The notes beneath the pieces are model-generated. The model saw only the letters and a list, made by a program, of their open reading frames with translations. It had not been told where the DNA came from and made no database searches. This document shows, one piece after another, positions 33,397 to 41,600 of a stretch of 64,000 bases of DNA. The DNA is from Chloroflexota bacterium (GTDB taxonomy: Bacteria > Chloroflexota > Anaerolineae > Promineifilales > Promineifilaceae). Location: positions 124,001-188,000 of the forward strand of contig JAGNBF010000001.1 in the NCBI GenBank assembly GCA_018004935.1, written 5' to 3'. Both the position numbers and the translations under genes were made by a program. The first letter of the stretch is position 1; each line of letters starts with the position of its first letter.

Positions 33397-34185
33397 CTAC
33401 TCCCTGCTCCCTTTTGCGGCCGCCCATGGTGTAATCTGCCGCTCTATCCAGACTACCAGCGTATAAAAAAGGATGCCAATAAGACTGGCAATCAGCACAG
33501 CGGCCCAGGTGTTATCAAAACGGAGACTTGCCGCTTCCTGAGTGACATATTTACCCACTGTGTTTCGTTCTGCCCCAAAAAAATCGGCCACAATAGCGCC
33601 TATCATGCTCAAAACGCTGGCGACACGCAGGGCACTGAAGAGGAAGGGCAGGGCATTCGGCACACGTAAGGCAAACAAGATTTTGAGGTCGCTGGCGGCA
33701 TAAGAGTGCATGAGTTCCAAAGCTTCCGGTTTTACTTCGGTGAGGCCGCGTACGGTGTTGATAAGGACGGGAAAGAAGACCATGATGGCGACGATCATCA
33801 TCCAGGATAGGGGATTGGTTGGGCCAAACCAGTTAAACATGATGGGAGAGAGCGCGATAATGGGCACAGAGTTGGCCGCGATAGCGAAGGGCATCATGGC
33901 TTCACGTAAAGCGGTAAATCGGGCGGTCACGAAGGCCATACCCACACCAATCATGGTGCCGATGGTGAAACCGCCTATGGCTCCACGGGTGGTGCTGAGT
34001 ACCCGAGGGCTGATGAGTGACCATTGATCAAACAGGGAAGCCACAATCGCCGAAGGACGCGGCAGGAGAAATTGTTTGATGCCCAGCAGGCGTGTGGCGA
34101 GTTCCCAGACCAGGAGAACAGCTACTGCCACCAGAATGGTGGGCAAGTAATAACGCAAACGAGCTTTTCCGATAGTTAGAGGCAT
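33397..34185 (-). CDS. ABC transporter permease, SsuC/ThiX-like
   Basis: The 262-residue permease has about six membrane helices and the binding-protein-dependent transport signature. Its coupling helix region reads MHSYAASDLKILFALRVPNALPFLFSALRVA, read as LRVPNALPFLFSALRVA. Upstream segments FVTARFTALREAMMPF and NSVPIIALSPIMFNWFG are typical of the TauC/SsuC/ThiX group that pairs with NMT1-like receptors. It begins three bases after the stop of the Rpn-like gene, so it is co-transcribed with it. The second permease of the set lies further upstream; heterodimeric permeases are plausible. The C-terminus contains a GCGGCCGC octamer (33416). Confidence 0.9.
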   Translation of the reverse strand: MPLTIGKARLRYYLPTILVAVAVLLVWELATRLLGIKQFLLPRPSAIVASLFDQWSLISPRVLSTTRGAIGGFTIGTMIGVGMAFVTARFTALREAMMPFAIAANSVPIIALSPIMFNWFGPTNPLSWMMIVAIMVFFPVLINTVRGLTEVKPEALELMHSYAASDLKILFALRVPNALPFLFSALRVASVLSMIGAIVADFFGAERNTVGKYVTQEAASLRFDNTWAAVLIASLIGILFYTLVVWIERQITPWAAAKGSRE

Positions 34186-34188
34186 AGG

Positions 34189-35193
34189 CTAGTTGACCCG
34201 AAATTCACCCAGGGAAGGGACAAGGACCGCCTGGCGGAGAAGTTGCTGGAGGTAATCAAGGTCGTTAATTGGTTGGAGCGCGGCCGCGAAATCCTCTCCC
34301 CCTTCACCAAAACGAGTTCGCAACACAGCCAAAACGGCCCTTTTTTGCGCCTGAAGCAGGCCCTCCTGCAATCCCTCTTGCCGACCCTCTTGCCGACCCT
34401 CTTCTAATCCCTTTGCTCGTCCCTCCTCTAGCCATTCCCGTACCAACGTACCCATAATTACATCTCCTTTGTCAGGCAAAGCCTTGCGTAATGCCTGGCG
34501 TATATCTTCCCTTGAGACACTATCACTGGCGTAGGCCATATAACGCAAAACTGTATCGAGAAATTCTAAAGCCGTTTGTCGGGGCATTACCCGCATGATC
34601 AAAGCAAACATTTCTGGCAATTGGGGCACCAGCTTTTTGTTATTGATCAAACGCATGGTAAACAAAACAACGCGCAAAAGCAATTCTTCTTTGATGTCTG
34701 TTTCATTGTACCGGGAAAGATCGGTCAATTCGAAGGTGAAGTTGGGCCAGTAACGTTTGAGTGATTCCGGTCCGGCAAACAGAAAGGCGAAATCAGGGGC
34801 CATTGTCCACTTTACCCGTCCCTGGTAAATAACCAGGGGGATGATGATAGGTAAATCTTCATCTGGTTGATCGCGGTGTGCCTGCTCCCAAATCCGCATC
34901 ATATAACGCAATAATTGAAAAGCCAGCCAACGATCGGGGTAACTTTTGTGTTCAAATAAGAGATAAATGAACCCCAGTTTGTGGTTATGGATATTGACTT
35001 GAAAGAGTAAATCGGTGAAATGTTCCTGAAGGGCGGGATCGACGAAGCTGTCTTTTTGCAGTTGCAAGGTGTTAAGATCTACCTGAGCCAATACATCGGG
35101 CGGCAGACGGCGAGACAAAAAATCACGAACAACCTCTGGACGGGCAAAGGCTTCTTTGAAAAACTTATCGTGGGGATTTTGGATGTCAGGCAT
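34189..35193 (-). CDS. Rpn family recombination-promoting nuclease (YhgA-like)
   Basis: Rpn/YhgA proteins are PD-(D/E)XK-type nucleases, once called putative transposases, that stimulate RecA-independent recombination in E. coli. The 334-residue protein opens with the family start NPHDKFFKEAFARPEVVRDFL. It has the catalytic-core pattern HFTDLLFQV followed by YLLFEHKSYPDRW (Asp, then Glu-x-Lys). The C-terminus carries a charged repeat, GLEEGRQEGRQEGLQEG. It sits between the ATPase and permease genes of an importer, three bases from the permease, in the same direction. No flanking target duplication was found. It is probably a selfish or regulatory passenger rather than a transport component. 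Confidence 0.85.
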   Translation of the reverse strand: MPDIQNPHDKFFKEAFARPEVVRDFLSRRLPPDVLAQVDLNTLQLQKDSFVDPALQEHFTDLLFQVNIHNHKLGFIYLLFEHKSYPDRWLAFQLLRYMMRIWEQAHRDQPDEDLPIIIPLVIYQGRVKWTMAPDFAFLFAGPESLKRYWPNFTFELTDLSRYNETDIKEELLLRVVLFTMRLINNKKLVPQLPEMFALIMRVMPRQTALEFLDTVLRYMAYASDSVSREDIRQALRKALPDKGDVIMGTLVREWLEEGRAKGLEEGRQEGRQEGLQEGLLQAQKRAVLAVLRTRFGEGGEDFAAALQPINDLDYLQQLLRQAVLVPSLGEFRVN

Positions 35194-35199
35194 GGTTAC

Positions 35200-35422
35200 T
35201 TGAGTTTAGAGCTAGTAGTGCGACAGACAAGATTTGTCGGTTGGAAGGTGGTGGCACGGTCAGGAGACCGGCCACAGCTATTCGACGGAATAAGTTTGTT
35301 GAACTGCTAGAGTTTAGAGCTAGAGTTAGAGTTAGGGCTAGAGGGATTTCCAGAGTAATTCCTCTCGCTCCTCTAGCTCCATCCTCTCGCTCTAGCTCCA
35401 TCCTCGCTCTTAACTTCCTTGG
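35200..35422. repeat. Family K and family D repeats inside the transporter operon
   Basis: Family D at 35250-35282 lies between two family K arms (GAGTTTAGAGCTAGTAG and AGAGTTTAGAGCTAGAG). The second arm continues as a hexamer repeat (TAGAGT TAGAGT TAGGGC TAGAGG, spaced here). Confidence 0.65.
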
Positions 35423-36205
35423 TTAGCGGGCTTGTTGGAAGGCGTCCCGTAGACTTTCCCGTACCTGGGTGATGTAGTTGTAATAAGCTGGCTCTTCACG
35501 CGTTTCAAATACACGGGGTTGGGGCAGGTCTATGGCGATCACGTCTTTGATGCGGCCAGGGCGAGCGGACATGACAACGACCCGGTTGGATAAAAAGACC
35601 GCTTCGGAAATGCTGTGGGTCACAAAAACAATGGTGATGTTGGTTTGTTGCCAAATGCGTAATAATTCCATGTTCATTCGGTCGCGCGTGAACTCATCAA
35701 GTGCTCCAAAGGGTTCGTCCATGAGTAGGAGTTTGGGTTCAAAGGCGAGGGCGCGGGCAATTGAGGCGCGTTGTTGCATTCCCCCTGAAAGTTGCCAGGG
35801 GTAGTGGTTAGCAAATTTGCCTAATTCCACCATCTCTAACATTTTCTGGGTTCGTTTGTCCCGCTCTTCACTGGAGTAGCCCATGATTTCCAGGGGGAGT
35901 TGCACGTTTTTCTGGATGGTGCGCCATTCGTAGAGGGTGGCCGCCTGGAAGACAAAACCGTATTCGCGGCCGCGCCTCGCCTCGCCCGGTGTTTTGCCAT
36001 TCACAGTCAGCGTGCCACCTGTGGGCTGGCCCAGATCAGCGATGAGACGGAGCAAGGTAGATTTGCCGCACCCCGATGGCCCAATGAGGGAGACAAACTC
36101 ACCCGGTTGAATTTCCAGGTTAATGTCCTTCAGCGCGATGACTTCCTCAGCACTGCCCTGGTTAAAAACTTTGTTGACGTTTTGGATGGAGATGACAGAT
36201 GGCAT
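35423..36205 (-). CDS. ABC transporter ATPase, SsuB/TauB/ThiZ-like
   Basis: This is the cytoplasmic motor of the NMT1-type importer. The 260-residue protein has all ATPase motifs: Walker A GPSGCGKST, Q-loop FVFQAATLYEW, signature LSGGMQQR, Walker B LLLMDEPFGALDE and the switch His in VFVTHSISEAVFLS. The start was set at ATG 36205; the longer open frame upstream is encoded by a family B element and a heptad repeat and is not a protein extension. The upstream permease stop is 173 bases away, with the mobile element filling most of the gap. Confidence 0.93.
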   Translation of the reverse strand: MPSVISIQNVNKVFNQGSAEEVIALKDINLEIQPGEFVSLIGPSGCGKSTLLRLIADLGQPTGGTLTVNGKTPGEARRGREYGFVFQAATLYEWRTIQKNVQLPLEIMGYSSEERDKRTQKMLEMVELGKFANHYPWQLSGGMQQRASIARALAFEPKLLLMDEPFGALDEFTRDRMNMELLRIWQQTNITIVFVTHSISEAVFLSNRVVVMSARPGRIKDVIAIDLPQPRVFETREEPAYYNYITQVRESLRDAFQQAR

Positions 36206-36210
36206 AAGGG

Positions 36211-36238
36211 TTATTAGTTGTTGGTTATTGGTTATTGG
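36211..36238 (-). repeat. Heptad repeat before the ATPase start
   Basis: Four 7-mers on the plus strand: TTATTAG TTGTTGG TTATTGG TTATTGG (spaced here). They end five bases before the ATG on the message strand and replace any ribosome site. Confidence 0.65.
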
Positions 36239-36269
36239 CCGTACAGGAAACCCATAACGAATAAAACTG

Positions 36270-36380
36270 GGTCTTTGGGGGTTTCGTGGGGTAGGGGCAA
36301 CCCTTGTGGTTGCCCCACACGGGGTAGGCACAAGGCCAACCCCTACATCTGGTGTCAATCCCCTGAATTCCCAAAGAACT
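36270..36380. mobile_element. Family B element, 111 bp, inverted copy
   Basis: Starts GGTCTTTGGGGGTTTCG and ends AATTCCCAAAGAACT, with the GGTTGCCC core. Its edge falls in the stop codon of the upstream permease, so the element may have supplied that stop. No target duplication is visible here. Confidence 0.75.
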
Positions 36381-37689
36381 ACGCTGGCTCAACATTGCCG
36401 ACAACCAGCCGTTCGGCCAGACTGACCAGGCTGAAGAACAGGATGCCGACCAGGGATGCCATAATGATGACAGCCCACAAATCTTCCGGTTCGGCGGCGT
36501 AATTTCCACTGGCACGCAGGATCGCGGCCGCAAGCCCATCACTGCTACTCGACGGTAACTCGCCCACGATGGCCCCTACCACGCAAGCGGTGGATGCCAC
36601 CTTCAGGGCCGAAAACAGGTACGGCAGTGCCGAAGGCACGCGTAACTTAAACAAAATGGTTGTGGCTGAAGCGGCATAGGAGTGCAATAAATCTAGCTTC
36701 ATCGCCTCCGGGGAGAGTAGGCCCCGTAAGGTGTTGATCGTTACCGGGAAGAAGGCTAGATAGGCGGAGATGACGGCAATAGGAGCCGTACCTTGCCCCA
36801 GCCAGGCCACAATCATCGGTGCAATGGCAATGATGGGGACGGTCTGTGAGGCGACGACATAGGGCAAAAGCCCACGTTCTAACAAGCGACTATGAGCAAA
36901 CAGCACTCCCAAACCAAACCCCAACACACTGCCGACCACAAAGCCCAAAAATGCTTCTGTCCAGGTTATCCAGGCCGCCTCAGCCAGGATACGCAACAGC
37001 AGAAAAGGCCCATTACGCCGTGCTGGTTCTAGAAGTTCGGCGGCAATGGCCTGCCAGTGAGGGAGTTTCCAGGGAAAGTCGGTGAGGGGTAGGGTGTTGC
37101 CGGTAGCTGTGCCTAACAGTTTGTATAACTCCCAACCCACCAGAATCGTGGAGATGATAACGAAGAAACCTAACCGGGGAGATACGTGCCCCGGTGCCAT
37201 TAAGGCGGCCAACAGGCAAATAACTATCCCTGCTAAAACAAGGGCAAAATAAGGTTCATCGGTAAGAGGAGGGACGTTGAGGAGTAGAATGTCATAACTG
37301 AGCAGAAGATAGACGATGGCTGTGCGGCCGCGTTCCGGTTTCCTTGCCAAACAAAACAATGCATACCCGGCCAGCACCACCGTCACCAGACTCAACACCC
37401 CTAACGTACCCCGCGCCCGGGCCAGCGCCGTTTCTTCATCTAAGATACCATCTGGAACCGTGGGTCGTGTCCAGCGTACCAAAATCGCTTCTGCATTCTC
37501 ATCTTCTGTCTGAGCGGCTACCCACAGACTAAGCCGTCCGGGAGTAGATGCACGCAGAGCCGGGTCGTTCAACGGTAAACGCCACTGTGCTACCGTTAGC
37601 ACCAGTCCATTTACCAATGCTACCAATACCACTCCCACAAGTAGCCAGAAGGAAAGCGATTTATGGCGAGTAGCCAGAATTGCCGACAA
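36379..37689 (-). CDS. ABC transporter permease with an extra N-terminal membrane domain
   Basis: The 436-residue protein is much longer than the usual 250-270-residue permease. Residues about 185-430 form a standard SsuC/ThiX permease, with LLHSYAASATTILFKLRVPSALPYLF, read as LLHSYAASATTILFKLRVP, and SQTVPIIAIAPMIVAWLG. Residues 1-180 add about five helices and an exterior loop (SLWVAAQTEDENAEAILVRW); this part is unassigned. Similar motifs in both permeases of the cluster suggest they form a heterodimer. It is the first gene of the transporter set. The family C element upstream separates it from the promoter region. The final codons abut a family B element. Confidence 0.85.
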   Translation of the reverse strand: MSAILATRHKSLSFWLLVGVVLVALVNGLVLTVAQWRLPLNDPALRASTPGRLSLWVAAQTEDENAEAILVRWTRPTVPDGILDEETALARARGTLGVLSLVTVVLAGYALFCLARKPERGRTAIVYLLLSYDILLLNVPPLTDEPYFALVLAGIVICLLAALMAPGHVSPRLGFFVIISTILVGWELYKLLGTATGNTLPLTDFPWKLPHWQAIAAELLEPARRNGPFLLLRILAEAAWITWTEAFLGFVVGSVLGFGLGVLFAHSRLLERGLLPYVVASQTVPIIAIAPMIVAWLGQGTAPIAVISAYLAFFPVTINTLRGLLSPEAMKLDLLHSYAASATTILFKLRVPSALPYLFSALKVASTACVVGAIVGELPSSSSDGLAAAILRASGNYAAEPEDLWAVIIMASLVGILFFSLVSLAERLVVGNVEPA

Positions 37690-37708
37690 AGATTCACCTC
37701 TTGAATGT

Positions 37709-37863
37709 TAAGCGTTCAGTCATATATATTCATCCGCCAGACCCGCTCGCTCGTAAACGACCGGGCTATGGCTACAAAAGCCGTTGGCCTGGGCGTTTAG
37801 CCCGCAAGGCTTCGTATGTTTAGCCCGGTGGTTTGACCGCCGGGCGGGGTAACTGAACGCTTA
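37709..37863. mobile_element. Family C element, intact 155-bp copy
   Basis: Perfect 12-bp terminal inverted repeats TAAGCGTTCAGT / ACTGAACGCTTA. The interior holds hairpins built on CCCGGTCG..CGACCGGG and GCCCGGTGG-TTTGA-CCGCCGGGC. No coding capacity. It lies just upstream of the transporter operon. Confidence 0.85.
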
Positions 37864-38058
37864 CCTTGAATGTGCCAAGATACCAAAAATCAGGGGGAAT
37901 ATGCACAGAATCATTGTCTATCATACTGAAAGTTATCCTATTCGCCCAATCAGACGACACGGCTTTTCCAAAAAGGGTTGCCCCAACAGATGGTGTCAAC
38001 CCCCTGAAATCCTGAAGACCCCGGCTAATCTCTGGGAAGGCTTTTATTGTAATTTTGT

Positions 38059-38098
38059 TATAATTAAAAAGGCGTGAGGAGATATGAACGGTTTTCCT
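38059..38098 (+). other. Orphan promoter, ribosome site and 5-codon frame
   Basis: TATAAT (38059-38064), GTGAGGAG, ATG at 38084 and then only Asn-Gly-Phe-Pro-stop. A family C element starts 12 bases later. It may be a remnant of a displaced gene or a leader peptide. The rest of 37864-38109 holds only a family B fragment (near 37977-38020). Confidence 0.4.
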
Positions 38099-38109
38099 TA
38101 GGAACGAGG

Positions 38110-38234
38110 TAAGCGTTCAGTCATATATATTCATCCACCAGACCCGCCCAGTCGTAAACGACCGGGCTATGGTTACAAAGGACGCTGGCCGGGGGTTTTA
38201 GCCCGGAGGGCTTTGTAAATTTACCCGGTGGTTT
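38110..38234 (+). mobile_element. Family C element truncated by family A
   Basis: Matches 37709 from TAAGCGTTCAGTCATATATA to CCCGGTGGTTT, then stops in the loop of the CCCGGTGG..CCGCCGGG hairpin where family A begins. The right end is missing. Confidence 0.75.
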
Positions 38235-38395
38235 TTGTTCATTAAATTTTTAATCGGGTAACGCATTCATTGACCCCATCCCCCCTGCCGATTTCCTCGG
38301 GAAGGGGAGAATTCCAATGGGGCATTTTTCGGGGCATTCGCCCCGAAAAATGCCCCTTAGAAAAGTTCCCCGCCCCTAGGGGCAGGGTTAGGTGT
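38235..38395. mobile_element. Family A element, one end lost
   Basis: Starts TTGTTCATTAAATTTTTAAT with the 38319-38356 palindrome GGGGCATTTTTCGGGG / CCCCGAAAAATGCCCC. After the CGCCCCTAGGGGC block it joins a different repeat (resembling 31715-31830), so the TTAATCAGG end is gone. Confidence 0.7.
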
Positions 38396-38520
38396 CTTGG
38401 CCGATGACCCACGCCAGGGAGCCAATCTCCCCGCTCCTGGGGGTGGCCCCAGGTAAATCCGACGCGGCGATAAAGCGACACGGCGAAAAATGGCAGATTA
38501 GGCTCTTTGGCCGTATAAGA

Positions 38521-38612
38521 TCAGGACTTACGCGATTGCTCGAACCGGTCTCCTGACTGTGCGCGTTAGGCTTCGGTAGGGGCATCGGTCATAGCGCGTA
38601 AATTCTAAGATA
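38521..38612. repeat. Family E repeat carrying a -10 box
   Basis: Starts TCAGGACTTACGCG and ends GCGCGTAAATTCTAAGATAA. The terminal TAAGAT (38606-38611) is eight bases before the ATG of the cyclase gene, so the repeat edge may provide its promoter. Confidence 0.6.
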
Positions 38613-38619
38613 ACTCATT

Positions 38620-41600
38620 ATGGAATTCATCAACACTTACATCCCCATTGATCGTCGTTATGCCCTGATACATAACCAACCTTTGCCGGATCGGGCACAG
38701 GGTGTGGTTTTATTTGCTGATATTTCGGGGTTTACGCCGTTGACGGCCGCTCTGGCGAAGGGGTTAGGCCCGTTCCGGGGCGCTGAAGAGATGACTCGTT
38801 ATCTTAACCAGGTGTATGGGGCCTTGATTGCTGAGGTGCATCGGTATCAGGGGAGTGTGATTGGTTTTAGTGGGGATGCGGTTACTTGCTGGTTTGATGA
38901 ACATGAGGAATTCGGTGCGGTGAAAGTTGCGGAGGATCGTTTTGCGGTCCCGTATGCTTTTCAACGGGCGGCGCGGCGTGCGGCCGCGGCCGCACTGGCT
39001 ATGCAAGCCGCCATCCAACAAATGGGAGCGATCACCACACCGCAAGGCACAGCCGTGACTTTGGGCATCAAGGTGGCGCTGGCGGGGGGTACGGTGCGCC
39101 GGTTTTTGGCTGGGCGGCCAGATATTCAGGTGATTGAGGTGTTGGCGGGCAACATTTTGGACCGCATGGCGCTGGCCGAAAATCAGGCGGAACGTGGGGA
39201 AACGGTTGTGGCGGCAGAGATCGCGGCCGCATTGTCGGATAGTGCCATTATCAAAACCTGGCGACTTTCCCCAGAAGGGCAACGTTTTGCTGTCATTACT
39301 GGGTTGACTCAACCCATTGCCATGTCCCCCTGGCCTGCCTTGCCCCCCTTGTCTAATGAGCAGGCGCGTCCCTGGTTGTTATCTCCGGTTTATCAAAAAT
39401 TACAACGGGGTGAAGCGGCTTATCTGGCCGAATTACGCCAGGTGGTTTCCTTGTTCCTTAAATTCAGCGGGATTGATTATGAAGCGGATGATGCCGCCGG
39501 TGATAAACTCAACGAATACATTAGTTGGGTGCAAACCGTTTTGTCCCGGTATGGGGGATTTCTTTTGCAATTGACGATGGGTGACAAGGGGAGTTACCTG
39601 TATGGGGTGTTTGGGGCGTTGCAGGCTCATGAAGATGATGCGTTACGGGCGGTCGCGGCCGCAATCGAACTCAACACACCCCCAGCCCCTCTCAGCTTCA
39701 TCAGTCAGACGCACATTGGTCTTAGCCGGGGGCAGGCTTACACTGGGGGTTATGGGGGACCAACCCGCCAGACCTATGGGGTGATGAGCAATCAGGTCAA
39801 TATCGCCGCCCGCCTCATGGCCAAAGCCCACCCAGGGCAAATATTGGTTACGGCCTTCATCATGCAGGCTACCATTCAGGAATATGAGTATGAGGAATTA
39901 GGGGCTGTCCCTCTAAAAGGGTTAACCAGTCCCCTGTTGGTGTTTACGGTTTTGGGAAAGCGGTTTAAGAATGAAGCGGATACGCTGAAGGGGCGTGCCC
40001 TGGCCCCTATGGTGGGGCGGGAAGAGCAACGGGCTGTTTTGCTGGAAGGGTTAAGGGCTTTGCAGGAACAAGGGCAAAGTGGTTGCATTGTCATTGAGGG
40101 GGAAGCCGGTATTGGCAAGTCTCGCCTGGTAGTAGAACTATTGGATCAGGCGCACGCCAATGGTATTAGCAGTTTGTTAGGAGCAGGGGATGCGATTGAG
40201 AACGCGGCCGCGTACCATGCCTGGCGGCCCTTATTCCGGCAATTCTTTCATCTGGATGTCCCGCATCAGGAGATGGACATCGCCCCTATTGAAGAATGGC
40301 AGGCCATTGTGTTAGAGCAACTGACCAACCTACCCCCCCCTCTTGTCAACCTCATCCCTCTGCTCAATGTGGTTTTACCCCTGGACTTGCCCGAAAATGA
40401 TCTGACATCTCAACTTACGGGTGAGGTGCGAGCCAACAATACTCTGGAACTCCTTATTGGCCTGATTCAGACCCGCGTCCAAACAAAACCCTTGATCATC
40501 GTTCTGGACGATACCCAATGGTTTGACTCTGCTTCTTGGGGGCTGGCCCGATTGGTTAGCCGTGACATTCAGCCCTTACTGTTAGTCTTATTAACGCGGC
40601 CGCTGGATAGCCCCTTGCCCACTGACTATACTGCCCTGTTGGAATTATCCACCACCCACCACCTGCGCCTCGAGACGCTGAGTACCCAACAGATTGAAAG
40701 CCTGGTGTGCCAACGCTTAGAGGTGAAACAGTTACCGGCTCGTGTGGCCAAGCTTATTCATGAAAAAGCCGCCGGACATCCTTTTTTCAGTGAAGAACTG
40801 GCGTATGCCTTACGGGATGCAGGCCTGATTCAAATCGTTAGTGGCGAATGTCTGGTGACACCCCAGGCGGGTGCCCTCCGAGGGATGGACTTCCCCAATA
40901 CCATTCAAGGCGTCATTACCAGCCGTATTGACCGCCTCAGCCCCCAGCACCAGCTAACGCTTAAAGTCGCCAGCGTCATTGGCCGCACGTTCTGGCTCAA
41001 TGCATTGAATTATATTTACCCCCTGGAAGTAGATAAACCCACGCTACCCCATTATTTGCATGATCTGGAAAAAGCATCTATCACGGCGGCGGTAGTCGGT
41101 GATCCTGACCTATCGTACATTTTTAAACACGTCATTACCCAGGAAGTGGCTTATGGGCTGTTGTTATATGCCCAACGCCAATCTCTGCACCAGGGGGTGG
41201 CGGAGTGGTATGAACGTGCTTATGACAAAGATTTGTCTGGATCTTACCCCCTGTTGGCCTATCACTGGCGCAATGCCGGGAATTCCGGCAAAACAGTAGA
41301 GTATTTAGAAAAGGCGGCGGAGGAAGCATTACGAAATAATACCAACCAGGAAGCCATTCGTTTTCTGAACGAAGCCCTTACCCTGTACACCGAGATTGAA
41401 GTCCAACCGGATCAGTTGCGGGTAGCCCGGTGGCATCGGCAGTTGGGTGAGGCCCACATGGGGCTGGGTCTTATGCTGGATGGGCAGAGATATTATGAGC
41501 AGGCGTTGGCTCTGACGGGTTTCCCGGTGCCGCAAAAACCAGCCCAAACTGCCACCCGTATTTTGGGGCAAATTGCGCGACAGGTGGGGCATCGCCTGCG

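Noticed and set aside
34189-35193. Classical insertion sequence carrying a transposase
   Set aside because: The gene is Rpn/YhgA-like; no terminal inverted repeats or target duplication flank it, and no DDE or HUH motif is present.
35423-36358. N-terminal extension of the importer ATPase
   Set aside because: The extra 51 codons are translated from a family B element and a heptad repeat and lack homology to ATPases.
31840-38100. TPP or FMN riboswitch controlling the NMT1-type importer
   Set aside because: Neither the thi-box CTGAGA/ACCTGATC pattern nor the RFN-type conserved blocks were found upstream of the permease or the binding-protein gene.
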